This document shows, piece after piece, positions 46,594 to 57,500 of a DNA stretch of 64,000 nucleotides. How positions within the stretch are numbered: the first letter of the stretch is position 1; each line of letters begins with the position of its first letter. The DNA lies in contig NZ_CP149822.1 of the NCBI RefSeq assembly GCF_038396755.1, positions 3,162,001 through 3,226,000 of the forward strand, read 5' to 3'. The position numbers and the translations under genes were made by a program. Source of the stretch: Chitinophaga pollutisoli. Lineage in GTDB: Bacteria > Bacteroidota > Bacteroidia > Chitinophagales > Chitinophagaceae. Below the pieces are notes generated by a model. It did no database searches and was not told the origin of the DNA. It worked only from the letters and a program-made list of their open reading frames with translations.

Positions 46594-47145
46594 ATGCTAG
46601 AAATTCCAGTCAACACCGAAATCCGGCTGCGCCAGCTGCAAACGGAAGATGCTCCGGCCCTCTTCCGGCTGATCCACGACTCCCGGAAAACGCTGCGGCG
46701 CTTCCTGCCGTGGGTCGATTACAACACTTCCGAGGAACACTCCCTGCGATTCATTGAGCTGATGCTCCGGAAAGCGGATGAGCAGGAAGCCGTGGCTTTC
46801 GGTATCTGGTACCAGGATACGCTCTGCGGCGTGATCGACCTGCATGGTTGGGACCACATTCTCCAGAAAGCCGAGATCGGCTACTGGATCGTGAACGCGA
46901 TGCAAGGCAAAGGCATCGTTTCGGAAGCCTGCCGCGCCCTGATCGATTATGCGTTTGCTTCCCTTCGCCTCAACAAGGTGGAGATCCGCTTTGTCCTTCA
47001 AAACGAAAAAAGCGCGCAAATACCCATTAAACTGGGCTTTGCGCGCGAAGGCATTCTGCGGGAGAGCGCCAAGCTGCATGGGCAGTATGTAGACATGGTG
47101 GTGATGGGCATGCTGCGCTACGACTGGCAGAAAGCCCGCACCTGA
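46594..47145 (+). CDS. GNAT acetyltransferase, RimJ/RimL type
   Basis: A 183-residue acetyltransferase. IRLRQLQTEDAPALFRLI at the start, the acetyl-CoA-binding EIGYWIVNAMQGKGIVSEAC (with QGKGIV) and the C-terminal KLGFAREGILRES are the RimJ/RimL pattern. It may acetylate a ribosomal protein, an antibiotic or another amine; the substrate is unknown. Single-gene unit, convergent with the next gene. Confidence 0.88.
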   Translation: MLEIPVNTEIRLRQLQTEDAPALFRLIHDSRKTLRRFLPWVDYNTSEEHSLRFIELMLRKADEQEAVAFGIWYQDTLCGVIDLHGWDHILQKAEIGYWIVNAMQGKGIVSEACRALIDYAFASLRLNKVEIRFVLQNEKSAQIPIKLGFAREGILRESAKLHGQYVDMVVMGMLRYDWQKART

Positions 47146-47158
47146 TCCCGTTGTTTTT

Positions 47159-48052
47159 TTACACGTCACAAATCTGAACGCCCTGGCGGAGAGACGCCAG
47201 TTTGTCGGCCCGTTTGGGCACGAACTCCTGCGCCACGAATCCTTTAAACCCGGTTTCCACCACGGCCTTGATGATGGCAGGGTAGTAGAGTTCCTGGGTT
47301 TCGTCGATTTCGTTACGGCCCGGTACGCCGCCGGTATGGTAGTGGGCGATGTATTTTTGGTTATCCTGGAGCGTGCGGATCACGTCTCCTTCCATGATCT
47401 GCATGTGGTAAATATCGTACAGCAGCTTGAAATTATCGGAGCCAACAGCCTTGCAGAGCTCCACGCCCCATGCCGTGCGGTCGCACTGGTAATCGGCGTG
47501 GTTCACCTTGCTGTTGAGCAATTCCATCACCAGCGTCACTTTTTTCTTTTCGGCGTAGCCGATGATTTGTTTGAGCCCTTCGGCGCAATTGATAATGCCC
47601 TGCTCGTCGTCGAGGCCGTTGCGGTTGCCGGAGAAGCAGATGAGGTTGGTGAACCCCGCCGCTGAGGTTTTATCGATCAGGTCGCGGTAGTATGCGCCCA
47701 GGCCGGCGTGGTGCTCTTTCCGGTTCCAGCCTTTGGTTATGCCCCAGTCGCGGTGCTGGGCGCCTACCATGGCGCAGGTGAGATCGTATTTCTTGATGGT
47801 TTCGAACTGTTCGGGCGAGATGATCTCGATGCTGCGAATGCCCATGTCGCGGGCCGACTGGCAGAGGGTTTCCAGGGGAATGCCATTATAACACCAGGCG
47901 CAGACGGAGTGGTTCACTTTGCCCTTGAGCGGCGCGTCCACGGCCCTTTCGTGGGCGGATACGCGTTCGCTGAGGGAAGAAAAAACGGTGCTTGCCATGG
48001 CCATAGTCGCTACTTTTTTGATCGCATCTCTGCGGGATGAGGGTGTTTTCAT
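47159..48052 (-). CDS. Exported TIM-barrel sugar isomerase-like protein (hydroxypyruvate isomerase family)
   Basis: A 297-residue xylose-isomerase-like barrel. The N-terminus SSRRDAIKKVATMAMASTVF resembles a Tat signal with a twin arginine, unusual for these otherwise cytoplasmic enzymes. Motifs are NHSVCAWCYN, VTLVMELLNSK with a metal-binding glutamate, KLLYDIYHMQIMEGD and HYHTGGVPGRNEID. It belongs to the AP-endonuclease-2/hydroxypyruvate-isomerase group frequent in sugar-acid and inositol metabolism of Bacteroidota. No partner genes are adjacent. Confidence 0.82.
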   Translation of the reverse strand: MKTPSSRRDAIKKVATMAMASTVFSSLSERVSAHERAVDAPLKGKVNHSVCAWCYNGIPLETLCQSARDMGIRSIEIISPEQFETIKKYDLTCAMVGAQHRDWGITKGWNRKEHHAGLGAYYRDLIDKTSAAGFTNLICFSGNRNGLDDEQGIINCAEGLKQIIGYAEKKKVTLVMELLNSKVNHADYQCDRTAWGVELCKAVGSDNFKLLYDIYHMQIMEGDVIRTLQDNQKYIAHYHTGGVPGRNEIDETQELYYPAIIKAVVETGFKGFVAQEFVPKRADKLASLRQGVQICDV

Positions 48053-48273
48053 AACGTGACGGTTTTACCGACAGTGAAAGTATATTTTTTTCGCCGGAAT
48101 GCAAGCCCGGGTTCCTGCTGCAAAAAAGCCGCGGCGCCGCATCCAAATGACCAACCGCATTCGTATATACATCCGGCAGGGGCAAGGGTTTGGGGGAATT
48201 TCGGGGGATGATCGCGCCTTGCCCTGTAACATTTTGGCGGGCTATTTGATTATATAGATATAAACCCGTGTGT

Positions 48274-48576
48274 ATGGAAAGAAAATCTACTCCCAGTTTG
48301 CTCGTTTGCCTGGTGATGGACCTGATCGGTCTCGCCAGTTACGCGGTGCCATTGCTGGGGGAGGTGAGCGATGTGATCTGGGCGCCGATTTCCGCGATAG
48401 TGTTCTATCGCCTGTTCGGCGGCCCGGTAGGCCTTTTCGGCGGCGCCTTCAACTTCATCGAAGAGCTCTTCCCCGGCCTGGATTTCATCCCTACCTTCAC
48501 CATCGCGCGGCTGGTGGTTTACATTTCGAACTACTGGCAGGCGCAGAGCAAAAAGCGCGTATTTAACGATCTCTGA
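48274..48576 (+). CDS. Small membrane protein, unknown
   Basis: A 100-residue protein with three hydrophobic segments (LLVCLVMDLIGLASYAVPLL, ISAIVFYRLFGGPVGLFGGA and FTIARLVVYISNYW). A glycine-rich middle (FGGPVGLFGG) and PGLDFIPTFTIARLV resemble small uncharacterised Bacteroidota membrane proteins. The ATG at 48274 is preferred to the GTG two codons upstream. No partner. Confidence 0.65.
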   Translation: MERKSTPSLLVCLVMDLIGLASYAVPLLGEVSDVIWAPISAIVFYRLFGGPVGLFGGAFNFIEELFPGLDFIPTFTIARLVVYISNYWQAQSKKRVFNDL

Positions 48577-48684
48577 CCCCTAAAAACCCATCTGGCCCCC
48601 CAACCCAGGGCCGCTCCCCGGACATTAGGTTTCCCCAGGTCCGTGGGATTACAGGCGAATTTTTCCTTTTACACCTCGCCCGCC

Positions 48685-51413
48685 TCATCGGATCAGCGGA
48701 GGCGGCGACATTGCGTTTTGCCCGCCAAACCGGTTGAAGATCCAGGTGAATGATAGCATGCAATACCGGCGCAACATCATGTTCCGCGTATCTTCGATGT
48801 AATTGTCCGCCACCGTCCGGGAAACGCTCAGGTTCTGGTTCAGCAGGTCGTACACCATGAACCGCATGATGCCCTGGCGCCGCGGCAGGAATGTTTTGGA
48901 CAGCGATGCGTTGATGCGCGTGAATTGCTGGTCGAACCCTTCGCCACGGCCAGTTGTGGCGGTAAAATGCGTTTGCGCCATGAGGGTCATATCCCAGGGC
49001 AGGTTTACGCTCCCGTCCAGGTTCAAATCATAATTGAAATACTTCGCATTGTTCTGCGGATTCGCGGAAAACCTGGCGTTGTTAAACGTTACCCGCGCTT
49101 CCGTTCCCATAAAAAAAGTTTCCTTCACGTTCAGATGGAAATTAACCACCTGCCCCAACGTCAGGTTGCTCGTCTGGTTCTTCGCATTGTTCACCATACT
49201 GGGATCCCGCCGGAAACCGGCTTCCGTGGTGAAGTTGAATGCCGCTTTCTGGGATTTGTCGAGGGGCAGGCCGATCACCGAATAGGCATTCAGATTCAGG
49301 CCGCCATTCATGTTCACCGGCTGCGTTACCTGCACCCCGTCTTCGCGGAGCACGGAGCTGTTGACGATCCGGTTCAGGTGCAGCATGCCCGTCATTCCCA
49401 CCATGAAAGTCCGGTAGTTTTCGCGGTTAACGGTATTGAAGGTAAGATTCACCATGTTCTGGAACGCGGGTTTCAGATTGGGGTTCCCCAGGCGAATCAT
49501 CAGCCGGTTCGAGAGGTCAGGCACCGGTTGCAGCTGTTCCAGCGAAGGTTGTTGTGTGTTGCCGCGGTACGAAATCTTGAAGTGTTTGTTCTGCGAGAAA
49601 TTATACGCGAATTGCGCGGTAGGCGAAAAATTGGTCGTAAGCTGTTCCACATTTTCGCCTTTGGTGAGGTTGCGGCTTTCGAGCTGGTTCCGCTGCACGT
49701 TGAAACCCAGGGTGTAATTGTATTTCAGCTTTTCCGTCCGCAAATTCAGGCCTACCTGGTGCTGGGTGTTGAAGTTGTTGAAATGATTGGTCAGGCTGTC
49801 GTTGAGCAGGTCGTATTCCCCGCCGGGCTTGCTGCGGTCCCAGGTATACCGGTCGGAGGAATTGAAGGCGTTGTTATACCCGTAATTGACTTCCAGGTAA
49901 CGGTCGCGGAACACGGGCTCGGTGTAACTAAGGCGAACGCCGAACGACCGCGCCAGGTTTTCGGATTGCACTTTCTGGTCGATCGTATCGAGCCGGTACT
50001 GCGTATCGTTGACCCTGAAACGGGTATACGCTTCATTGAAGGTGCTCACGTCGCTGCTGTTATGCAGGAAAGTAAGATTGGCGCTGAGGGTTCGTCCTTT
50101 TTCCTGAACTTCCGGCGCAGGAGTGCCTGGGCGTTGATGTTCGGCGTTTTGGAATCCACCAGGGTATTACTCCGGTTGGTGTTCACGGTATCGCCGTTAT
50201 TGTTACGGGTAGTGGATAAGCGTTGTGAAAAATTGTCGCTGTTGGAAAAAGAAAGGTTAGGGGAAAGAATGAAGGAGTGGAAAGAATCGATCTCGCTTTC
50301 GATGCGCATATTGATATTGTGGCTCGATACGGCATTGTTCCCGAAATCGCCGCCTGTCACGTAGCTGGAGGAATCTTTCCGGAAAATATTCTCCCGGCTG
50401 CTGGTGTTTTCCGTTTCCATCCGGTTGTTATTCACATAATAGCTGCCGTTGAGTTTAAACCTCGGTGAAGTGCTGTTATTGAATTGCAGCCCTCCGTTCC
50501 AGTTCCGGGAAATGCCCGTTCCCCCGCCCATGTTGCCCATCCCTCCCTCAGGGTTGCTGGTGCCGTTGGTATTATTGCCGCTCCCGATAAAAGAAAACTG
50601 TTTTTCCTTCCGGAAAGCGTTGATATTTCCGTTCCCGGAAAAGCGCTGGCCGGTGCCGTAACCGCCCGTCACGCGGCCGAAGAAGCCCCGGCGCTTGTTT
50701 TCCTTTACGGTGAAGTTGAGCACTTTTTCCGTTTGCCCGTCAGGGATCCCGGTAAACTGCGCCTGATCGCTTTTCTGGTCGATGAGCTGCACTTTGTCGA
50801 GGATATCTGCAGGCAGGTTGCGCGTGGCCATTTTCGGGTCGTTGCCAAAGAAGGGCTTACCGTCTACCAGCACCTTTGTTATCTTTTCGCCGCCGGCTTT
50901 GATAGTGCCGTCGCGCTCCACGGTGATGCCCGGCAGCTTTTTCAGTAATTCCTCCGCCACGGCGTTCTCCCGGGTTTTGAACGAACCCGCGTTATACTCG
51001 ACGGTGTCTTCTTTAAGGGTGATGGGCTGGCGGTAGCCTTCTACGTCGATCCTGGCCAGGTTGATCCCTTTCGGCGGCATGGCGATGTTCCCGGCGGAAA
51101 TGAGGGTGGCGGTATCGGAAACGAGCAGGTGGCGGGAATAGGTTTCGTAGCCCATGTAGGTGATCACGAGGCGGAGGGGGCCGCGTTGCGTGGCGGTGAG
51201 GGTAAACCGGCCGAGGGAATCCGTTACCGCATGCGCTGCCGTCACGGAATCCTTTCCCAGCAAGGCTACCGGGGCATTGGGGAGCGCTTCGCGGGTGGAT
51301 TGGTCGGTAATTTTGCCCGTCACCCTGAATTCACGAAGCTGCGCACGGGACGCGATCGCCATCCCGGACACCAGCCATATGGCTAACCCGATTATCTGGA
51401 GGATTTTCTTCAT
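48685..51413 (-). pseudogene. Outer-membrane beta-barrel protein with carboxypeptidase-regulatory domain, one-base frameshift
   Basis: Two frames together encode a 909-residue protein. The first (from ATG 51413) has a signal peptide, a CarboxypepD_reg domain at 28-110 (VTGKITDQSTREALPNAPVA) and a TonB-plug-like region (TVERDGTIKAGGEKITKVLV). The second (ending 48685) carries the rest of the barrel with many NxxxNF strand repeats. The switch lies at five A (T-run 50098-50102 on the plus strand); one more A would give RKKGRTLSANLTF and an open frame. A GLPGLI gene lies just upstream in the same unit, a common pair. It may be a true loss, slippage, or a sequencing error. Confidence 0.8.
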
Positions 51414-51443
51414 GAGGGGCGCTGTGTCTTGCTAAATGGGTTT

Positions 51444-52289
51444 TTATTCTGCTTCCTGCAACTTTTTCAGCTGCTCGTTGTGAAATGCCTCCATAATGCT
51501 CCGCTGCTTTTCCTTCAATTCCGCCGCCGTCACCTTTTCCGCGCCTGCCGGCAACGCCGGCGCATCCGCAACGGACCTCAGTTCCACTTTCTTCGCCATA
51601 TACGAGCGTTTCGAGCTTTCAAGCGCCAGCACCACGCCCTGCGGCGGCCAAACACCGTTAACAGGGGAGAAGAGCATGGGGATTTCCGTCGTGTACCAAA
51701 TCACGAAGCTCTCCTCGCCCAGGTTCGCCGTGGCGCGCTGGCAACGGTAACCCGCGATGGTTTTCGTTTTCCCGGAAGTCTTCAGCTCGGCAGCCGGCTT
51801 GTAAGCCTCTTCACTGTACCAGGCGCCGTCTATAATGCTGTCTTTCTCCCGGGTGAGCACCGATAAGTACCGTTTATTTACAAGGTCAATATACATGGTG
51901 TTGATGACAGGAGGGCGCAGTGATGATGACCGGCTGACCGTCCCGGCTGATGGCGCACCGGCGGGAGGCGCGCCCGCCGCGGAAAAAGTCAACCCGGCGG
52001 CGGGGGTGCCCAGCGTCATCCTGCGCATCATATTCCCGCCGCCCTCGGTTTCTATCCTTCCCATCCCGCCGGCAAAGGTGAACGTCTGGTTGAAAGTCAC
52101 CAGGTCGGGCATGTCGGGCGGAGGTGTGTTGCTCGTGGTCACCGAGCCGTCGGCCCCCCGCATCACCATCCGGAACTGACCGAGTTCGATCTTTGAGTTC
52201 ACTTCATATTGGATCACCCCGGAAGGTTGCTGCGCCTGTACGGCGGCGCCTGCCATCAGGCCTGCCGCCAGCATTACGAACGTTTTCAT
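51444..52289 (-). CDS. GLPGLI-family protein
   Basis: A 281-residue secreted protein with a signal peptide (MKTFVMLAAGLMAGAAVQAQ). It keeps the family pattern IAGYRCQRATANLGEESFVIWYTTEIPMLFSPVNGVWPPQGVVLAL; the SPVNGVWPPQGV part stands for the GLPGLI segment that names the family. A Pro/Ala/Gly-rich insert lies at about residues 92-120. GLPGLI proteins occur next to outer-membrane barrels of the type downstream (gap 30) and are thought to help or accompany them; the role is unproven. A kinase/regulator pair is divergent from it. Confidence 0.88.
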   Translation of the reverse strand: MKTFVMLAAGLMAGAAVQAQQPSGVIQYEVNSKIELGQFRMVMRGADGSVTTSNTPPPDMPDLVTFNQTFTFAGGMGRIETEGGGNMMRRMTLGTPAAGLTFSAAGAPPAGAPSAGTVSRSSSLRPPVINTMYIDLVNKRYLSVLTREKDSIIDGAWYSEEAYKPAAELKTSGKTKTIAGYRCQRATANLGEESFVIWYTTEIPMLFSPVNGVWPPQGVVLALESSKRSYMAKKVELRSVADAPALPAGAEKVTAAELKEKQRSIMEAFHNEQLKKLQEAE

Positions 52290-52330
52290 GACTTTTTTTG
52301 CAAATGTCCGCCAGGCGTGCCGGGAATAGG

Positions 52331-52365
52331 GTTAACCAGTCATAACGACTGTTAATTAGTGTTAA
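52331..52365. promoter_or_regulatory. GTTAA boxes, candidate OmpR-type operator
   Basis: GTTAA occurs at 52331, 52351 and 52361, with steps of 20 and 10 bases, which places all three on one face of the helix. TTAAC-AGTC-ATAAC-GACT-GTTAA also forms an imperfect palindrome across 52332-52355. The boxes lie in the 118-base gap between the GLPGLI gene and the kinase gene. OmpR/CpxR-type regulators bind direct repeats with this 10-base phasing. Confidence 0.45.
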
Positions 52366-52407
52366 GCGGAAAGCGGTCGTGTGTACTTATTGAATAGCTT
52401 TACATCC

Positions 52408-53901
52408 ATGCGCAACCGGATCCGAAATATCCTCGTCCTGATGACCGCCTGCATCCTCGGCATCCTCGCCCTGCAGGGGTATTGGCTTTACGAGTCGTAT
52501 AAGCTACGTCTGCAGGAATTCGACCGCGATATCAACGACGCGCTGCGGACCGCCGTTTTCCACAAGCAATTCGGCGACGCGGGGAAAGTACTGGGACTGG
52601 CGAAATTCAATCTTTCCTATACCACCACTTATTCCGACAGCGCGCCCGCCGTTCCGGCGCAGCCGCACGTCCAGGTACTGCACCTCGAGGATTCCGCGGT
52701 ACCAGCGCCGGGTGCGGTACTCCGCAAATCCGTTTTCCTGTCAACGCCCGGCCAGCCCGTGACGATGGCCGGAGAAGTGGTGGAAGCCAGCGGCGATGAG
52801 ATCCGTTTCCGTCGCGTGCAGCGCGACACCAACATCCGGCAGTTGACAGACACGCTTTCGCGGCAGATTTCGGATATCCTGGTGAGGCGGGATTTTTACC
52901 GTACGGCGCTCACCATTGGCCAGTTGGACAGCCTTTACCGTGGGGAACTGGGGACCCGTGGGATCAACACCGCTTACCAACTCGATACCCTCGTGGCCGG
53001 CCCGGAAACGCTGAAATCCTTCCGGAAAACGCCCCTCCGCACCCACATTATTCCCTTCAACCCCGCCAACAACATTTTCGTTTCCGCCCGCTTCGAAAGC
53101 CCCATGCCGCACATTCTGAGCCGCATGACCGGCAGCCTCACCGCCACGGCTGTTTTGCTGCTGCTCACCGTCTGCTCGTTCCTGTACATGCTCCGTACCA
53201 TCCTCCGGCAAAAACGCCTTTCCGAAGTCCGCAACGATTTCATCAACAACATGACGCATGAGCTGAAAACCCCCATCGCCACGGTTTCCGCGGCTGTAGA
53301 AGCGCTCGAACGCTTCAACGCACTCGCCGATCCCCAGAAAACCGCGAATTACCTCCGCATCTCTCGGCAGGAGCTGCAGCGCCTCGGCGACCTCGTGGAA
53401 AAAGTGCTCCACATCGCCGCCGAAGAAAAAGAAGATCTCGTCCTCCAAACTGAAACCACCGACCTCAACGATATCATCTCCGAAATCATTTCCAACCACC
53501 GCCTGAAATCCGGCAAGAAAACGGATTTCACATATACGATGCTGTCGGATCCGCTCATCCACGCCGATCCTTCCCATCTCACCAACGCTATCAACAACCT
53601 CGTCGATAATGCCATCAAATATTCCGGCGAACATGCCGAAATTTCCATCCTCCTCGCCCGAAGGCCGGGATGGGTGCGCATTTCGGTGAAAGATAACGGG
53701 ATCGGCATTCCTTACAATTATCAGAACAGCATTTTCGAAAAATTCTTCCGCGTGCCTTCCGGCAATCTGCACAATGTGAAAGGTTTCGGGCTGGGATTGA
53801 GTTATGTGAAGAAGATCGCCGAAAAACACGGCGGTACCATCAAGGTAAAAAGCGAGCCTGAGAAAGGCAGCGAGTTTCAACTGGAAATCCCCGCAGCATG
53901 A
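52408..53901 (+). CDS. Sensor histidine kinase
   Basis: A 497-residue membrane kinase. Helices lie at about residues 9-30 (VLMTACILGILALQGYWLY) and 240-265 (LTATAVLLLLTVCSFLYML), bounding a periplasmic sensor of some 210 residues. The HisKA domain has the phospho-histidine in NNMTHELKTPIA; the ATPase has NAINNLVDNAIKYS, DNGIGIP and KGFGLGLSYVKKI. The stop overlaps the regulator start (ATGA). The frame opens at a GTG at 52381, but the ATG at 52408 is the usual start. It probably senses the envelope and controls the neighbouring GLPGLI/barrel pair. Confidence 0.9.
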   Translation: MRNRIRNILVLMTACILGILALQGYWLYESYKLRLQEFDRDINDALRTAVFHKQFGDAGKVLGLAKFNLSYTTTYSDSAPAVPAQPHVQVLHLEDSAVPAPGAVLRKSVFLSTPGQPVTMAGEVVEASGDEIRFRRVQRDTNIRQLTDTLSRQISDILVRRDFYRTALTIGQLDSLYRGELGTRGINTAYQLDTLVAGPETLKSFRKTPLRTHIIPFNPANNIFVSARFESPMPHILSRMTGSLTATAVLLLLTVCSFLYMLRTILRQKRLSEVRNDFINNMTHELKTPIATVSAAVEALERFNALADPQKTANYLRISRQELQRLGDLVEKVLHIAAEEKEDLVLQTETTDLNDIISEIISNHRLKSGKKTDFTYTMLSDPLIHADPSHLTNAINNLVDNAIKYSGEHAEISILLARRPGWVRISVKDNGIGIPYNYQNSIFEKFFRVPSGNLHNVKGFGLGLSYVKKIAEKHGGTIKVKSEPEKGSEFQLEIPAA

Positions 53902-54596
53902 ACCCATCACAACCCGTCATATTACTCATCGAAGACGAATGGCAGCTCGCCCAGATCGTGAAAGACAGCCTCGAAACGCGCGGCTTCACGATGATCTGCG
54001 CGGCCGATGGCGTTGAGGGCCTCCGCCTTTTCCGCCAGCACAAACCCGACGTGATCGTGATGGACGTAATGATGCCCCACCTCGACGGCTTCTCCCTCAC
54101 CACCGAAATCCGCAAAACCGACAGGCAAATCCCCATCATCTTCCTCACCGCCAAATCTCAAACCGCGGACGTGGTGAAAGGTTTTGAATCGGGGGGGAAC
54201 GACTATCTGAAAAAACCCTTCAGCATGGACGAGCTGATCGTCCGCATACGCTCGCTGCTGGCGCGTTTCGGCCATCATCCCGCGCCACCCGCGCCTTCCG
54301 AAGACGAAATCGGGATTGGTCAGTTTGTTTTCCAGCCGCATAAGCAAACACTAACTCGTAACGGCTATACAGAGTTTCTGTCGCACCGCGAGGCAGAAGT
54401 GCTGCTGCGTTTGTGCCGGCATAAAAACCAGGTGATGGAGCGCCGCCCCGTGCTGCTGGACCTCTGGGGCGACGATAACTTCTTCAACGCGCGCAGCATG
54501 GATGTTTTCATCACGAAACTGCGCAGGTATCTGAAAGAAGATCCGAAGATCCAGATCGTCAATATTCGCGGGGTGGGATATAAGCTGATTAGCTGA
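53898..54596 (+). CDS. OmpR-family response regulator
   Basis: A 232-residue regulator. The receiver shows LLIEDEW, the phospho-acceptor in VIVMDVMMPHLDGF (D53 region), TAKSQ and LKKPF; the C-terminal winged helix shows FLSHREAEVLLRLCRHK and VFITKLRRYLKEDPKIQIVN. It overlaps the kinase stop by four bases and converges with the SNF2 gene, sharing eight bases with its end. Its likely site is the GTTAA box region 1.5 kb upstream. Confidence 0.92.
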   Translation: MNPSQPVILLIEDEWQLAQIVKDSLETRGFTMICAADGVEGLRLFRQHKPDVIVMDVMMPHLDGFSLTTEIRKTDRQIPIIFLTAKSQTADVVKGFESGGNDYLKKPFSMDELIVRIRSLLARFGHHPAPPAPSEDEIGIGQFVFQPHKQTLTRNGYTEFLSHREAEVLLRLCRHKNQVMERRPVLLDLWGDDNFFNARSMDVFITKLRRYLKEDPKIQIVNIRGVGYKLIS

Positions 54597-57500
54597 AGAG
54601 GTAGAGCACGTCTTCTTTCGTGAGTTTTTTGATGAAACCGGAATCGTCGGCGATGATATCTTTCACCAGTGATTTCTTGCGTTCCTGCAGTTCCAGGATT
54701 TTTTCTTCCACAGTATCTTTACAGATCATGCGGTAGGCGAAAATGTTTTTCGTTTGCCCGATACGGTGCGTCCGGTCGATGGCTTGCTGTTCCACGGCGG
54801 GGTTCCACCAGGGATCCACGATGTAAACGTAGTCGGCCGCGGTGAGGTTGAGGCCCACGCCGCCGGCTTTGAGAGAGATGAGAAATACGCGGCATTCCTC
54901 GTTGTTCTGGAAGTTCTGGATGGCTTTTTCGCGGTCCTGCGTGCTGGTGGAGCCGTCAAAATATTCGTAGGGAATTTTCTGATGAGCGAGACGGTCTTTG
55001 ATGAGGCCAAGCATCCCAAGGAACTGGCTGAACACCAGCACTTTGTGATTGCTGATGTTTTCGGAGATTTCGCGCGTCAGTTCATGCAGCTTCACGGAGT
55101 GGTTCGGATATTTTTCCGCTTCGTTGAGGATGGCGGGCGAGTCGCAGATCTGGCGGAGCTTCATGAGGCCCTGCAGGATCGTGAGCTGGCTGCGTTCCAT
55201 GCCCTGGTCCTCGATCACGCCGAGGATTTTGGAGCGGTACGAATTGCGGTAAGCGTCGTAAATGTGGCGCTGTTCCGGGTCCATTTCGCAGAAGATGACG
55301 GTTTCGATTTTCTCTGGCAGGTCTTTGGCCACCTGTTCTTTGGTACGGCGGAGGATGAAAGGATAGATGAGCTTTTTGAGGTGCTCTTTCCTTTCTTCGT
55401 CCTGGAACTTATCGATCGGGGTGGCGAATTCGTTGCGGAAGAAGTCTACGCTGCCGAGCATCCCCGGGTTAAGGAAGTTCATCTGGGCGTAGATATCGAA
55501 GGTGTTGTTCTGCATGGGGGTACCGGACAGCGCGATCCGGTTGCGGGTGTTGAGCAACTGGGCCGCCTTGGTAACCTTGGACTGGGGGTTTTTGATCGCC
55601 TGTGATTCATCGAGGATCACGTAGTCAAAATCGATCTTCATCAGCAGTTGCACATCGCTGCGCAGGGTGCCGTAAGTGGTGATGATGACGTCGAATTTCG
55701 CCAGCTCTTCCGAAATACGGAGTCGCTGCGGTCCGTGATGGATGTGCCAGGTGATGCCCGGCGTGAATTTCTTGATCTCGTTTTCCCAGTTGTAGATCAG
55801 CGTGGTGGGGCAAACCACCAGCATGGTACATTGTTCGTGCCGGTTTTTGTAATGCTGGATGAAGGTAAGGGCCTGTACGGTTTTACCAAGACCCATATCA
55901 TCCGCCAGGATCCCGCCCCATTTCACTTCGTCGAGGTAATTGAGCCACTGGAAGCCACTTTCCTGGTAAGGCCGCAGGTTGGCGTTGAGGTTTCCGGGCA
56001 GGGGAACGTTGCGGATCTCATCGAATTTCAACAGCTTGCGCCGCTTTTCGTCGAGCTCTACGAGGATGGCTTCGTCGTCAATGAATTCATACAGCTCGTC
56101 GATCACCGAGAAGTTGTATTTGCTCAGTTTGAGACCGGCGCCTTTATCTTTTTCCTCCCCGATTTTAAAGAGGAGGGAATATTTCTTCAGCCATTCTTCC
56201 GGCAGCAGGCCCAGCGAACCGTCGGCCAGTTGCACGTAGTTTTGCTTATTGGCCAGCGCCCGCTTGATATCGCGGATGCCGACTTTCTGATCGCCATACA
56301 CCACTTCCACCTGCGCATCGAACCAATCGATGCCGGAGCTGATTTGCAGGTTGGTAACGGGTTTGGAGGCAGAGAACCGGAAATTCCGCAGCTGCTCGAA
56401 CCCGAAAACGCGCACGTCCATTTCTTTCAGCGCATCAAAGAAAAGGAAGAACCAGTTGTTCTTCAGAGCTTCTTTGGCGCGGAGGAAGAAGTAGTTGTAG
56501 TTGCTGTGTACGGAGAAGTTGGTATGCAGCGCGCGGATGCGGTTCACGAACGCATCTTCCGCTTCCTTGTTCCGGTGGATGACGAGCACTTTGTTGCCTT
56601 CCTGGACGGTGATGCGTGTTTCATCGTTCCATTCCACATCATGGCCGTGGTAGGAGAATGCGGGCTGGATGACGAAAGTTTCGCCCATTTCCTTCAGGTA
56701 CACCCGGTTTTCGGGGATGATGTCGTCCACTTCCGCCAGCAGCGATGCATCGTACTGCACGGCGTATTCTTTGCCGAGCGGGAGGATGGATTCTTTGAGG
56801 AAATCCTGCCAGTCGTTGGTAGGTACGCGGACGGAATGGTGCTCCTGGTATTGAAGGAGGTGGATGGAATCTTTCGGATTGTCGAAGTAATACAGGACGT
56901 TGTTATACAGGAACAACAACGGGCTGGCCCACTGGTTGGCCGAAACGTTGACGGATTCGCCTTCGATATCGACCCAGGCGGTTACTTCGATATGATCGCC
57001 GCCGTTGCCGGCTTTGAAATACGGTTTGAGGGGATCGCCGGACACCTCCAGCAGCTGGAGGTTCTTGGTTTTGAAAGGCTGGCCGTCGCGCAGGATGAAC
57101 ACGAGCTTGTGCTCCGCGAGCATCGGAAACAGCTTGGCGATCTTGGGTTGCAGGTACTCCACGATGAGCTCCATGGTTTCCATGGGCAGGCCCGATTCGC
57201 TTTCGTGCATGATATTTTCCCAAATCCCGGCGAAGGGGGAGTTCTTGTTAAGGAACTTGTTGACCTCGGAATGCTGGAGTTTGCGGATGGGCGAAATGAG
57301 GTCGCGGTCTTTTTCCTTGAAAAGGTAAAAGTCGACGTATTTGCCCAGGTCGATCCGGTTCACGAGAGACACGAATTCGGTTTCGTCTTCGTTGGCGTCT
57401 CCGCTCACCAGCTCCGCCTGGAAGTAGGGGAACAGTTTGTCGTTGGCATTGAGCACCACGCCCAGGCGCCTCGTGACGGTGAGGGTTTCTTCCGGCTCGG

